A stretch of 39,076 nt of DNA from Spirochaetaceae bacterium (GTDB lineage: Bacteria; Spirochaetota; Spirochaetia; Treponematales; Rectinemataceae). Position numbers and translations under genes: made by a program. The notes under the pieces were generated by a model. It was not told where the DNA came from. It was given only the letters and a program-made list of their open reading frames with translations, and searched no databases. Shown here piece by piece: positions 24,082 through 31,380 of this stretch. The stretch is from positions 1 through 39,076 of the forward strand of contig JANXYQ010000022.1 in the NCBI GenBank assembly GCA_025355995.1. Reading direction: 5' to 3'. Each line of letters starts with the position of its first letter. Positions within the stretch are counted from its first letter, which is position 1.

Positions 24082-24174
24082 GTGCCCTGTGGTAGGAAGC
24101 GAAAGCTCAAGAAGATAGCGACGCATAAGCGCAAGAAGAAGAAGAGAAGAAACAGACACAAGACGAGAGCCTAA
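24082..24174 (+). CDS. 30-residue AURKAIP1/COX24-like basic protein
   Basis: A very short gene: GTG start after GAAGGAGAGCTACA, TAA stop at 24172-24174. The product begins MPCGRKRKLKKIATHKRKKK and continues with Lys, Arg, Asn and His to a final RA. The pattern MPxGRKRK...KIxTHKRKKR..RNRHK is that of small bacterial proteins annotated as AURKAIP1/COX24-domain, whose mitochondrial relative (mS38) is a small-subunit ribosomal protein. It has its own near-consensus promoter and a good terminator, so it is expressed as a separate unit. I infer a ribosome-associated peptide. It is below usual gene-length cut-offs and easy to miss. Confidence 0.85.
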   Translation: MPCGRKRKLKKIATHKRKKKKRRNRHKTRA

Positions 24175-24202
24175 AGTCGCTATCCTTATAGGCTCGGACG
24201 AG

Positions 24203-24233
24203 GCCGCTTCCCCACGGAAGCGGCTTCTTTTTT
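24203..24233 (+). terminator. Intrinsic terminator after the 30-residue protein gene
   Basis: Perfect 9-bp stem GCCGCTTCC/GGAAGCGGC with loop CCAC, followed by TTCTTTTTT. Confidence 0.92.
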
Positions 24234-24285
24234 GGCCCTTCGCCGTCCCGGCCCGATGCCCGTCCCATCGGTTCCGATTTAATAC

Positions 24286-24314
24286 TTGTTTCATCGGGGT
24301 GAATCAGCTACCAT
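24286..24314 (+). promoter_or_regulatory. Promoter of the 656-residue protein gene, leaderless arrangement
   Basis: TTGTTT (24286-24291), a 17-nt spacer, then TACCAT (24309-24314), which ends 8 nt before the ATG at 24323. No ribosome site. Confidence 0.45.
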
Positions 24315-24322
24315 CATCAGCC

Positions 24323-26293
24323 ATGGGTCGCGGCATCGACGTCTACCAGCTCATACGGTCATTCGCGCATCGCAACAACCTCAGCGAGCTCGATTACAAG
24401 ACCTTCGCCCAAGCCATACAGCGGCAGGCTCGCCTTTCCGACCAGTCCGAGCCCGTGTTCCGCGACCTCTCCCTCAACCCCGACACCGTCCTCGTCCCGC
24501 GGCTTTTCCTGCTTTCCAAGGAAAAGAAGCTGGTCCTCCAGAGCGTCGGCAATGAGATCCGATCCATCGTCCTGCCCGAATACTTCGCCGAGGCCTTTTT
24601 CCTGGAATACAGGCGCATGGACGAGAGCCCGGACGTACCCTTCCCCGACGAGGACTCCCTGAAGATCGCGGTGCCCGGCGACTGGATCCAGAGCATCGCC
24701 GTCGATACCGACCTCGGCACCGTCTCCGACGAGGCGGGCGAGGGCCAGGATAAGGCCTCGGAGAGGCGCGTCCCCCTCTACCGCGTCACCTTCCCCGACG
24801 GAGTGAAGCCTCTCGTCGTCCCCTCGTCCTTCGTCCCCGAGAAGCTCCTCGAGTACGCCGTCCTCAAGCTCAGGCAGTACCTGCGCAAGGGCGCCAATAA
24901 AGAATACATGTACAACAAGCTGGTCAACGCCTTCCCGGGCAAGGAAGGCCAGCTCAAGGACGCCATGAGCGCCGTCCTCACGAGGCCCCTGGAGGCGGTG
25001 AAGGGAATCGTCCGCTCCGACTCGGACTTTACCTATCCCTTCTGGGCCTACTTCGTCAGCGCGATCAAGAAGGACCTCGACAAGAAGAAGGACAAGACTC
25101 CGGAGGATTGGTCATATCACCAGTCGGCGATACTCTGCGAATTCTTCGTCAACCATTATAAGGGCAAGGCGCAGCGGCTCCAGGACCTGGAGGCGGCGAT
25201 GAAGTCCCTCGACCTGAGCATCCGCAAGCCGCCCTATCATTTCACCCTCGACGAGATCCTCGCATTCCGCGACGCGAAGGGAGCCTCCGTGCTGGGCAAG
25301 TTCGGCAAGGAGGAGCTCGAGGCGCGGATAAGGGATAAGAGCACCAAGGCCGAGGACGGCGCATTGCCGGAGTTCCTCCTCGTCTCTACGAGCGGCAGGC
25401 GCGCCTTCGTCGCCAAGGACAAGGCCCTCCTCCTCGCGGTCAGGCTCATCTCCGAGGCCCGCTCCGAGCTCCGATCCAGGCTGCTGGACCAATGGAAGCG
25501 CCTGCTCGAGGACTTCCGCTCGAACGCGGCGATGGAGAACGACGATGCCTTCCTCTCCGAGCTCGTCGCCCAGGTCGAGACCCGCTTTCCCCTGCTAGAC
25601 GCCCTCATACGCGACCGCCTCCTCCCACTCGTCCGCGACGAGGCCGCGGCCCGGGGGGACCTGCCTCCCGACGTCGGCCGGATGTTCTACAAGGACGACC
25701 TCGTGCCCCTCGACGAGCTCCTCGAGCTGTCCCGCAGGTCCCTCCTTGTCGACGCCAAGATGCTGATGCCTTTCTGGTACTCGGTCCCGATACTCTCCTG
25801 GCTCGCCCGCCTCGTGCACCGCATCACCCAGGGCCGCGCCGAAAGGGCGGCCGAGAGGTCCCAGGCCGCGCGGGAGGCCCTCGAGGAGGCGCAGAGCAAG
25901 GGCAGGGCGGCGAAGGGCCATCGGGGCCAGACCGCGAAGGAAAGGCGGGCGGAGTTCGAGGCCGCTGCGAATCGCATCGCCACCGAACTCCTGCCCCAGG
26001 GCTACGGCCTCGAGGAATACCTCCGGGACCTCGAGGGCCGCTGGAATACCCTCTTGAATCCCGAGGCCAAGCGGAACCTCACCTACGACGTCGATTGCCT
26101 CGCGCGCGACTACCTTCGCGGCGTCCTCCGGAATATGGGAACCAGCACCTTCACCACCGAACGGGTAAAGAATCTCGGCTCGAGCCTCGCCGATTCGCCG
26201 ACCTTGCTGAAGATCAAGAATCACCAGGCCCTCGAGCTATATATACAGCTGTATATGGTCAAGGTCCTCGGAGCGAGGATTGAGAACGAATAA
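24323..26293 (+). CDS. Large protein of unknown function
   Basis: A 656-residue protein I do not recognise. It lacks a signal peptide and has no clear nucleotide-binding or catalytic motif. It is highly charged and mostly helical. One stretch (about 490-512, MPFWYSVPILSWLARLVHRI) is hydrophobic and amphipathic. Next comes a long Ala/Arg/Glu/Gln/Lys-rich helix (about 515-560) that may be a coiled coil. The C-terminal part has a YDVDCLARDYLRGVLRNM segment. The frame also allows GTG at 24299, but the ATG at 24323 lies 8 nt after a -10 element. It stands alone between the 30-residue gene and the buk operon. Probably a lineage-specific cytoplasmic protein. Confidence 0.7.
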   Translation: MGRGIDVYQLIRSFAHRNNLSELDYKTFAQAIQRQARLSDQSEPVFRDLSLNPDTVLVPRLFLLSKEKKLVLQSVGNEIRSIVLPEYFAEAFFLEYRRMDESPDVPFPDEDSLKIAVPGDWIQSIAVDTDLGTVSDEAGEGQDKASERRVPLYRVTFPDGVKPLVVPSSFVPEKLLEYAVLKLRQYLRKGANKEYMYNKLVNAFPGKEGQLKDAMSAVLTRPLEAVKGIVRSDSDFTYPFWAYFVSAIKKDLDKKKDKTPEDWSYHQSAILCEFFVNHYKGKAQRLQDLEAAMKSLDLSIRKPPYHFTLDEILAFRDAKGASVLGKFGKEELEARIRDKSTKAEDGALPEFLLVSTSGRRAFVAKDKALLLAVRLISEARSELRSRLLDQWKRLLEDFRSNAAMENDDAFLSELVAQVETRFPLLDALIRDRLLPLVRDEAAARGDLPPDVGRMFYKDDLVPLDELLELSRRSLLVDAKMLMPFWYSVPILSWLARLVHRITQGRAERAAERSQAAREALEEAQSKGRAAKGHRGQTAKERRAEFEAAANRIATELLPQGYGLEEYLRDLEGRWNTLLNPEAKRNLTYDVDCLARDYLRGVLRNMGTSTFTTERVKNLGSSLADSPTLLKIKNHQALELYIQLYMVKVLGARIENE

Positions 26294-26354
26294 GTTCCAC
26301 GCGATTTCCTTGTTTCAATAGACGAAACGGCCTTTCGAATATTGTATTTTCTTC

Positions 26355-26382
26355 TTGTCCGATCGAAACTCGATGCTATAAT
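26355..26382 (+). promoter_or_regulatory. Promoter of buk-ptb-oxidoreductase operon, leaderless arrangement
   Basis: TTGTCC (26355-26360), a 16-nt spacer, then consensus TATAAT (26377-26382), which ends 7 nt before the ATG at 26390. GGGG touches the ATG and is too close to act as a ribosome site. Confidence 0.65.
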
Positions 26383-26389
26383 TCAGGGG

Positions 26390-27457
26390 ATGTCCAGGAA
26401 TATCCTCGTAATCAACCCCGGCTCGACGTCGACAAAGATAGCTGTATACGAGGATGGAACTGAACTCTTCAGCGAGAACGAGGCTATGTCCTGCGAGGTC
26501 GTTTCCGGTTTCGGCACGATGCACGCGCAGCTGGGCTTTCGCGAGAGACAGATCCGTTCCGGGCTCGAGCGCCGAGGCTACGACCTGGGCCGGCTGTCCG
26601 TCATCGTCGGAAGGGGAGGGCTGCTCAGGCCCCTTCCGGGCGGCATCTATCGCGTCGGCCCCGCCATGCTGGAGGATCTCGCGACCGCTCGCTACGGCGA
26701 GCACGCGAGCAACCTCGGCGCCTTCCTCGCCGACCGGATCGCCGCTCCCCTCGGCATCGCCGCCTACATCGTCGACCCGGTGGTCGTCGACGAACTCTCG
26801 GACGTCGCGCGAGTCATGGGGCACGCGTTCTTCAAGAAGCGGTCGATTTTCCACGCCCTGAACCAGAAGGCGGTCGCTAGGCGCTGGTGCCGCGAAGCCG
26901 GCCGGGCCTACGAGGAGTCGAGGCTCATCGTGGCCCACATGGGGGGTGGCGTCTCCGTGGGCCTCCACCTGGAGGGGCGGGTAGTCGACGTGAACAACGC
27001 CCTCGACGGAGAGGGTCCGTTCAGCGCCGAGCGCTCCGGCACCCTTCCGGCGGGGGACCTCGCCAGGCTCTGCTTTTCCGGCACGCACGCGCTGCGCGAG
27101 GTGCTGGCGATGATAAACGGGAAGGGAGGGCTCGTGAGCCTCGCCGGCACGAACGACCTCCGCGTCCTGGCGGAACGCATAAAATCGGGCGACGCCGGGG
27201 CCGAGCTCCATTTCCGCGCCTTCGCCTACGGCGTCGCCAAGGCGATAGGCGGCCTCGCAGCTGCCGCCTCGGGCAGGGTGGACGCCATCATCCTCACCGG
27301 GGGGATTGCTTTTTCTACGGACATGATGACAAATATTGAGAAAATGTGCAACTTCATCGCGCCCGTAATCGTCTATCCTGGCGAGGGCGAGCTCGATGCC
27401 CTCGCCCTCGCGGGCGAGCGAGTCCTGTCCGGCGAAGCGACGGTTTCGGAGTATTAG
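26390..27457 (+). CDS. buk: Butyrate kinase (branched-chain acyl kinase)
   Basis: Converts acyl-phosphate plus ADP to the free acid plus ATP; cytoplasmic. The 355-residue product is the normal length. ASKHA-fold motifs are visible: the phosphate-1 loop VINPGSTSTKIAVYED at the start, HMGGGVSVGLHLEGRVVDVNNA in the middle, and EGPFSAERSGTLPAGDL, a butyrate-kinase signature. The start ATG at 26390 gives the standard N-terminus and fits the -10 spacing. It is the first gene of an operon with ptb and a 2-oxoacid:ferredoxin oxidoreductase, which points to isobutyryl-, isovaleryl- or 2-methylbutyryl-phosphate as real substrates rather than butyryl-phosphate alone. Confidence 0.95.
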   Translation: MSRNILVINPGSTSTKIAVYEDGTELFSENEAMSCEVVSGFGTMHAQLGFRERQIRSGLERRGYDLGRLSVIVGRGGLLRPLPGGIYRVGPAMLEDLATARYGEHASNLGAFLADRIAAPLGIAAYIVDPVVVDELSDVARVMGHAFFKKRSIFHALNQKAVARRWCREAGRAYEESRLIVAHMGGGVSVGLHLEGRVVDVNNALDGEGPFSAERSGTLPAGDLARLCFSGTHALREVLAMINGKGGLVSLAGTNDLRVLAERIKSGDAGAELHFRAFAYGVAKAIGGLAAAASGRVDAIILTGGIAFSTDMMTNIEKMCNFIAPVIVYPGEGELDALALAGERVLSGEATVSEY

Positions 27458-27473
27458 CCGAAGGAGTTCCTTA

Positions 27474-28373
27474 GTGAAGACGATGGCCGAGATGATCGAT
27501 GCCGCGAGGAAATCGGGCCGCAAGCGGGTAGCCGTGGCGGCCGCTCAGGACGCTTCGGCCCTCGAGGCGGCGGTCGACTCCTGGGCCAACGGCCTCGCCG
27601 AGCCGGTGCTCATCGGGGACCTGCCCGCCATCGAGGCCCTGGCCGCCGATCTGGGCTTGGACCTGTCGCGCTTCGAGCGCATACAGGCCAAGGATCCCGC
27701 GGCCGCCGCTGCCGAGGCCGTGCGGCTCGTGCGGACGGGCGACGCCGACGTCCTCATGAAGGGACTCGTCGACACCTCGGTCCTGCTGAAGGCCGCCTTC
27801 AACAAGGAAACCGGCATCAACGGGGGCGCGCTCGCGAGCCACGTCGCCGTCATGGAGGTCGCCTCGTACCACAAGCTGCTCTTCGTCACCGACGCCGCCA
27901 TCAACATAGCCCCCGACCTCTCCGTGAAGATCTCCATCATCTCCAACGCCGCCCGCGCGGCCCGGGCCCTCGGCGTCGTACTTCCGAAGGTGGCCCTGCT
28001 CGCCGCCGTGGAGAAAGTCAACTTCGACAAGATGCCCTGCACGGTCGACGCGGCGATCCTCTCGCAGATGTGCCGCAGGGGCCAGCTGGGCGGCTGCCTC
28101 GTCGACGGTCCCCTCGCCCTGGACAACGCGATCAGCTACGAGAGCGCGCGCATAAAGAATATAAGCTCGGACGTGGCGGGAGACGCGGACATCCTCGTCG
28201 CCCCCGATATCGAGGCGGGCAACATCCTGTACAAGTGCCTCCTCGACCTGGCCGGCGCCAAGGGAGCCGGCATCGTGATGGGGGCGGCGGCGCCGATAGT
28301 GCTCACGAGCAGGTCGGATACCGCGGAGACGAAGCTCGCCTCCATAGCCTTCGCGGCGCTGGCATCAAGGTAA
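27474..28373 (+). CDS. ptb: Phosphate butyryltransferase
   Basis: Exchanges CoA for phosphate on a short acyl-CoA, giving the acyl-phosphate used by the kinase. The 299-residue product belongs to the PTA/PTB family: VLMKGLVDTSVLLKAAFNKETGI, then HVAVMEVASYHKLLFVTDAAINI, and the C-terminal GDADILVAPDIEAGNILYK block. GTG at 27474 is chosen because AGGAG ends 7 nt before it; ATG at 27483 is too far from that site. It follows buk by 16 bases. The order buk then ptb is the reverse of the common clostridial order. Confidence 0.93.
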   Translation: MKTMAEMIDAARKSGRKRVAVAAAQDASALEAAVDSWANGLAEPVLIGDLPAIEALAADLGLDLSRFERIQAKDPAAAAAEAVRLVRTGDADVLMKGLVDTSVLLKAAFNKETGINGGALASHVAVMEVASYHKLLFVTDAAINIAPDLSVKISIISNAARAARALGVVLPKVALLAAVEKVNFDKMPCTVDAAILSQMCRRGQLGGCLVDGPLALDNAISYESARIKNISSDVAGDADILVAPDIEAGNILYKCLLDLAGAKGAGIVMGAAAPIVLTSRSDTAETKLASIAFAALASR

Positions 28374-28386
28374 AGGAGAGAATCGC

Positions 28387-28602
28387 ATGGCGAACAAGGG
28401 TAAGCCGGTAATCGACAGGGAGCGCTGCAAGGGCTGCCTGCTCTGCGTCAGGTCCTGCCCGACCAAGGTGCTCGGGGCGGACCTCTCGCCCAATTCCTGG
28501 GGCTACTACCCCTCGAAGGCGGTCAACGAGGAGAAGTGCATAGCCTGCGGCAATTGCTACCAGGTTTGCCCCGACGCCGCCATCACCGTATACAGGCAGT
28601 AG
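28387..28602 (+). CDS. 2-oxoacid:ferredoxin oxidoreductase delta (2x[4Fe-4S]) subunit
   Basis: A 71-residue ferredoxin-like subunit with two CxxCxxCxxxCP motifs (RCKGCLLCVRSCP and KCIACGNCYQVCP), carrying electrons from the catalytic site to external ferredoxin. Such small delta subunits accompany four-subunit VOR, KOR and POR enzymes. A purine-rich AAAGGAGAGAATCGC ribosome site precedes the ATG, 13 bases after ptb, and the alpha-subunit gene follows after 10 bases. Confidence 0.92.
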   Translation: MANKGKPVIDRERCKGCLLCVRSCPTKVLGADLSPNSWGYYPSKAVNEEKCIACGNCYQVCPDAAITVYRQ

Positions 28603-28612
28603 GAGAGCTAAC

Positions 28613-29740
28613 ATGGCCGAAGAAAAACGCCTGATGAAGGGCAATGAGGCTATAGGCGAGGCCGCGATACGCGCGGGCTGCGACGCCTATTTCGGGTATC
28701 CGATCACGCCCCAGAACGAGCTGACCGCATATATGGCCAGGTACATGCTCGACTCCGGCAGGGTCTTCATACAGGCCGAGAGCGAGATCGCGGCGATGAG
28801 CATGGTCTACGGCGCGGCGGCGGCGGGGGGGCGGGCGATGACCTCCTCCTCGAGCCCTGGCGTGTCGCTCAAGCAGGAGGGCATCTCCTACGCCTGCGGC
28901 GCCGACATTCCCTGCGTCGTCGTCAACGTCGCCCGCGCCGGCCCGGGCCTGGGCGGGATATCGCCGGCCCAGGGCGATTACTTCCAGTCCACCCGGGGAG
29001 GCGGCCACGGGGACTACTACCACATCGTCCTAGCGCCCAAGAGCGTCCAGGAGGCGGCCGACCTCACCTACGAAGCCTTCGGCCTGGCGGAGAAGTGGCG
29101 AATGCCCGTGATGATCCTCGCCGACGGCCTCATCGGGCAGATGATGGAAGGGGTGGTCCTCCCCGCCGCCGTCGATCCCGGCGCGAGGCCTGACAGGCCC
29201 TGGTGCGCCGGCGGGCGCGCGGGCCTGGCCCGCGAGGCCAACCACGTCAGCTCCTGCATCCTCGATCCCGCCGGCCTCGAGGCGAGCGTCCGTGCCCGCT
29301 TCGAGCGCTACGAGAGGATAGCCGCGGAGCGGACGCGCTTCGAGGCGGTGAACGTCGAGAAGGCGGACCTGATCCTCGTAGCCTACGGCACCGCCGCCCG
29401 GGTCTGCCTGGGGGCGATCCAGGCCGCCGCGAAGGAGGGCCTCGAGCTCGGCCTGTTCAGGCCCATAAGCCTCTGGCCCTTCCCCAAGGACGAGCTCGCG
29501 CGCCTGGCCAAGGCCGGCAAGCGCTTCCTGACGGTGGAGATGAGCATGGGGCAGATGGTCGAGGACGTGCGCCTCGCCGTGAACGGGACGGTCGGCGGCG
29601 CCGTCGCCGCGGTCGACTTCTTCGGACGCTGCGGGGGAGTGATCCCCAGCGAGGAAGAGGTGCTGGCCGAAGCCAAGAGGATCGTCGACGCGATGAACGC
29701 GTCGACCGCCGAACCGCGTAGCGGTTCGGCGAGGAGATAG
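28613..29740 (+). CDS. vorB: 2-oxoacid:ferredoxin oxidoreductase alpha subunit (VorB type)
   Basis: A 375-residue catalytic subunit (pyrimidine-binding and transketolase-C-like domains) of the enzyme that oxidatively decarboxylates a 2-oxoacid to acyl-CoA with ferredoxin. The family start MKGNEAIGEAAIRAGCDAYF is followed by GYPITPQNELTAYMA, ESEIAAMSMVYGAAAAG and SSSSPGVSLKQEGISYA. The VorB/KorA branch covers branched-chain 2-oxoacid and 2-oxoglutarate enzymes. The buk and ptb genes in the same operon favour the branched-chain activity, since succinyl-CoA would not use them. GAGAGCTAAC precedes the ATG. Confidence 0.9.
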   Translation: MAEEKRLMKGNEAIGEAAIRAGCDAYFGYPITPQNELTAYMARYMLDSGRVFIQAESEIAAMSMVYGAAAAGGRAMTSSSSPGVSLKQEGISYACGADIPCVVVNVARAGPGLGGISPAQGDYFQSTRGGGHGDYYHIVLAPKSVQEAADLTYEAFGLAEKWRMPVMILADGLIGQMMEGVVLPAAVDPGARPDRPWCAGGRAGLAREANHVSSCILDPAGLEASVRARFERYERIAAERTRFEAVNVEKADLILVAYGTAARVCLGAIQAAAKEGLELGLFRPISLWPFPKDELARLAKAGKRFLTVEMSMGQMVEDVRLAVNGTVGGAVAAVDFFGRCGGVIPSEEEVLAEAKRIVDAMNASTAEPRSGSARR

Positions 29741-29742
29741 CT

Positions 29743-30504
29743 ATGGAAGTAGTATACGGGCACCCCAAGAGCCTGAAGCCCATACAGACGAAATACTGCC
29801 CCGGCTGCGGGCACGGCGCGATCCACCGCCTCATCGCGGAGGCCGTGGACGAGCTGGGCGTCCAGGACAGGGCCATCATCATGAATCCCGTCGGCTGCTC
29901 GATCTGGGCCGACCTCTACTTCGACTTCGACTCGGTCCAGGTGCCGCACGGGCGCACGCCAGCGGGGGCCACGGGGGTCAAGCGGATGCGCCCCGACCAC
30001 CTCGTGATCTGTTACCAGGGCGACGGCGACCTGGCGGCGATCGGCACGGCCGAGATAGTCCACGCCGCGAACCGCGGGGAGAAGTTCACGACGATATTCG
30101 TGAACAACGCGATCTACGGGATGACTGGCGGGCAGATGGCTCCGACCACCCTCGTCGGGCAGAAGGCGACCACCGCCCCGCACGGCCGCGATCCGGACGG
30201 CGCGGGGATGGGCTATCCCATCCGCGTCTCGGAAATGTTGGCCACGCTGGGCGGAACCAAGTACATAGCGAGGGGCTCGGTCGACTCGGCGATCAACGTC
30301 CGCAAGACCAAGCACTACATCAAGAGGGCCTTCGAGGCCCAGCTGCGCGGGATCGGCTTCACGATGGTGGAGATACTGTCCCCCTGCCCAACCAACTGGC
30401 AGATGAGCCCGCCCCAGGCGGCGGATTGGGTCGCGAGCGACATGATCCCCTTCTACCGCCTCGGCGAGATCAAGAACGAGCTCGTAGAGGGAGGCGGAGC
30501 ATGA
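29743..30504 (+). CDS. 2-oxoacid:ferredoxin oxidoreductase beta subunit (TPP-binding)
   Basis: A 253-residue thiamine-diphosphate-binding subunit. The N-terminus has YCPGCGHGAIHRLI, the TPP-magnesium motif is GDGDLAAIGTAEIVHAANRG followed by VNNAIYGMTGGQMAPTT, and the C-terminal part contains FTMVEILSPCPTNW. It starts 2 bases after the alpha subunit, and its stop overlaps the gamma start as ATGA, so translation is coupled. Confidence 0.92.
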   Translation: MEVVYGHPKSLKPIQTKYCPGCGHGAIHRLIAEAVDELGVQDRAIIMNPVGCSIWADLYFDFDSVQVPHGRTPAGATGVKRMRPDHLVICYQGDGDLAAIGTAEIVHAANRGEKFTTIFVNNAIYGMTGGQMAPTTLVGQKATTAPHGRDPDGAGMGYPIRVSEMLATLGGTKYIARGSVDSAINVRKTKHYIKRAFEAQLRGIGFTMVEILSPCPTNWQMSPPQAADWVASDMIPFYRLGEIKNELVEGGGA

Positions 30505-31052
30505 CGGAACGGACCTTCATGGCGGGCTTCGGCGGCCAGGGCATAATCTCGCTGGGTATGCTCTGGGTGTATTGCGCGATGAAGGAGGGCCTCGAGGTCA
30601 CCTTCTTCCCCTTCTACGGCGCCGAGAAGCGCGGCGGCATCGCGAGGGCCTCGGTCGTAGTCTCGAGCGCCGAGATCGCGAGCCCCCTCGTGACCTCCCC
30701 CGACTCGAGCATCGTGATGAACGAGGATTCCCTCCCCATCTGCGAGGGCGTCGCGCGGACCGGTAGCGTAATGCTGATCAACTCGAGCCTCGTCAAGTCC
30801 CGTCCCTCGCGGAAGGACCTGTGCGTGGTCGAGGTGCCCTGCGTCGAGCTCGCCGAGGAGATAGGCGACGCCAAGATCGCCAACATGGTGATGATGGGCG
30901 CCCTCTCCGCCGCCACGGGCGCGGTGATGCTGGATCACCTCGAGTCCGTGCTGAAGTCCTTCTTCCCGGAGACGAAGCACAAGTTCATCCCTTTGAACGT
31001 CCGCGCCATCGAAGCGGGTCAGATGGCGGTCGCCCAAAAGGTATCGGCTTAG
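30501..31052 (+). CDS. 2-oxoacid:ferredoxin oxidoreductase gamma subunit
   Basis: A 183-residue gamma subunit of the POR/KOR/VOR family, with the start GFGGQGIISLGMLW, the PFYGAEKRGGIARASVVVSS block and NMVMMGALSAATG. The ATG at 30501 overlaps the beta stop by four bases, after GGGAGGCGGAGC. It is the last gene of the operon. All four subunits are complete, giving delta-alpha-beta-gamma order. Confidence 0.92.
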   Translation: MTERTFMAGFGGQGIISLGMLWVYCAMKEGLEVTFFPFYGAEKRGGIARASVVVSSAEIASPLVTSPDSSIVMNEDSLPICEGVARTGSVMLINSSLVKSRPSRKDLCVVEVPCVELAEEIGDAKIANMVMMGALSAATGAVMLDHLESVLKSFFPETKHKFIPLNVRAIEAGQMAVAQKVSA

Positions 31053-31380
31053 CGGCAGTTCGACATGTATTCTCGCCGACGTGGGCGGGGCCTGTCGGCC
31101 GAAGGCCTCACCCCCCAAAGGATAGGGGGCGCGAGGCTGAGGCGATTCCGCCGCACCACGGCAATGCGTCAAGTGTCACATCCCTTGGCCGTTAAGGCGG
31201 TCGATCAATAAGTCAGCCTCGAGAGCGCGTAATCCGCAACACCAGAGAGGGGGTAGCGGAAGCCACCGGAGGTTTCGCGCAACGCGTTGTTGATTGCGCG
31301 AAACCGAGGAGGCTGGAGCGAGGGGGAGCAGGGATCGAGCATGCGAGGAATCCGCACGCGTTTGGAAATGCGCTCCCCCT
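31053..31380. other. 328-base gene-free region with structured repeats
   Basis: Between the end of the oxidoreductase operon and the end of the convergent phosphatase gene. It holds a GC-rich hairpin near 31108-31139 (CCCCC and GGGGG arms), a perfect 12-bp inverted repeat at 31271-31305, and a further pair AGGGGGAGC/GCTCCCCCT that ends at the phosphatase stop. I find no gene, tRNA or T-tract terminator. It could hold non-coding RNA or weak terminators for both sides. Confidence 0.5.
31271..31305. repeat. Perfect 12-bp inverted repeat
   Basis: GGTTTCGCGCAA (31271-31282) and TTGCGCGAAACC (31294-31305) around an 11-nt loop. No T-run follows on either strand. Confidence 0.75.

Noticed and set aside
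31053-31380. tRNA, tmRNA or 6S RNA in the long gene-free region
   Set aside because: No acceptor-stem/TPsiC pattern or other known RNA fold could be drawn from the repeats present.
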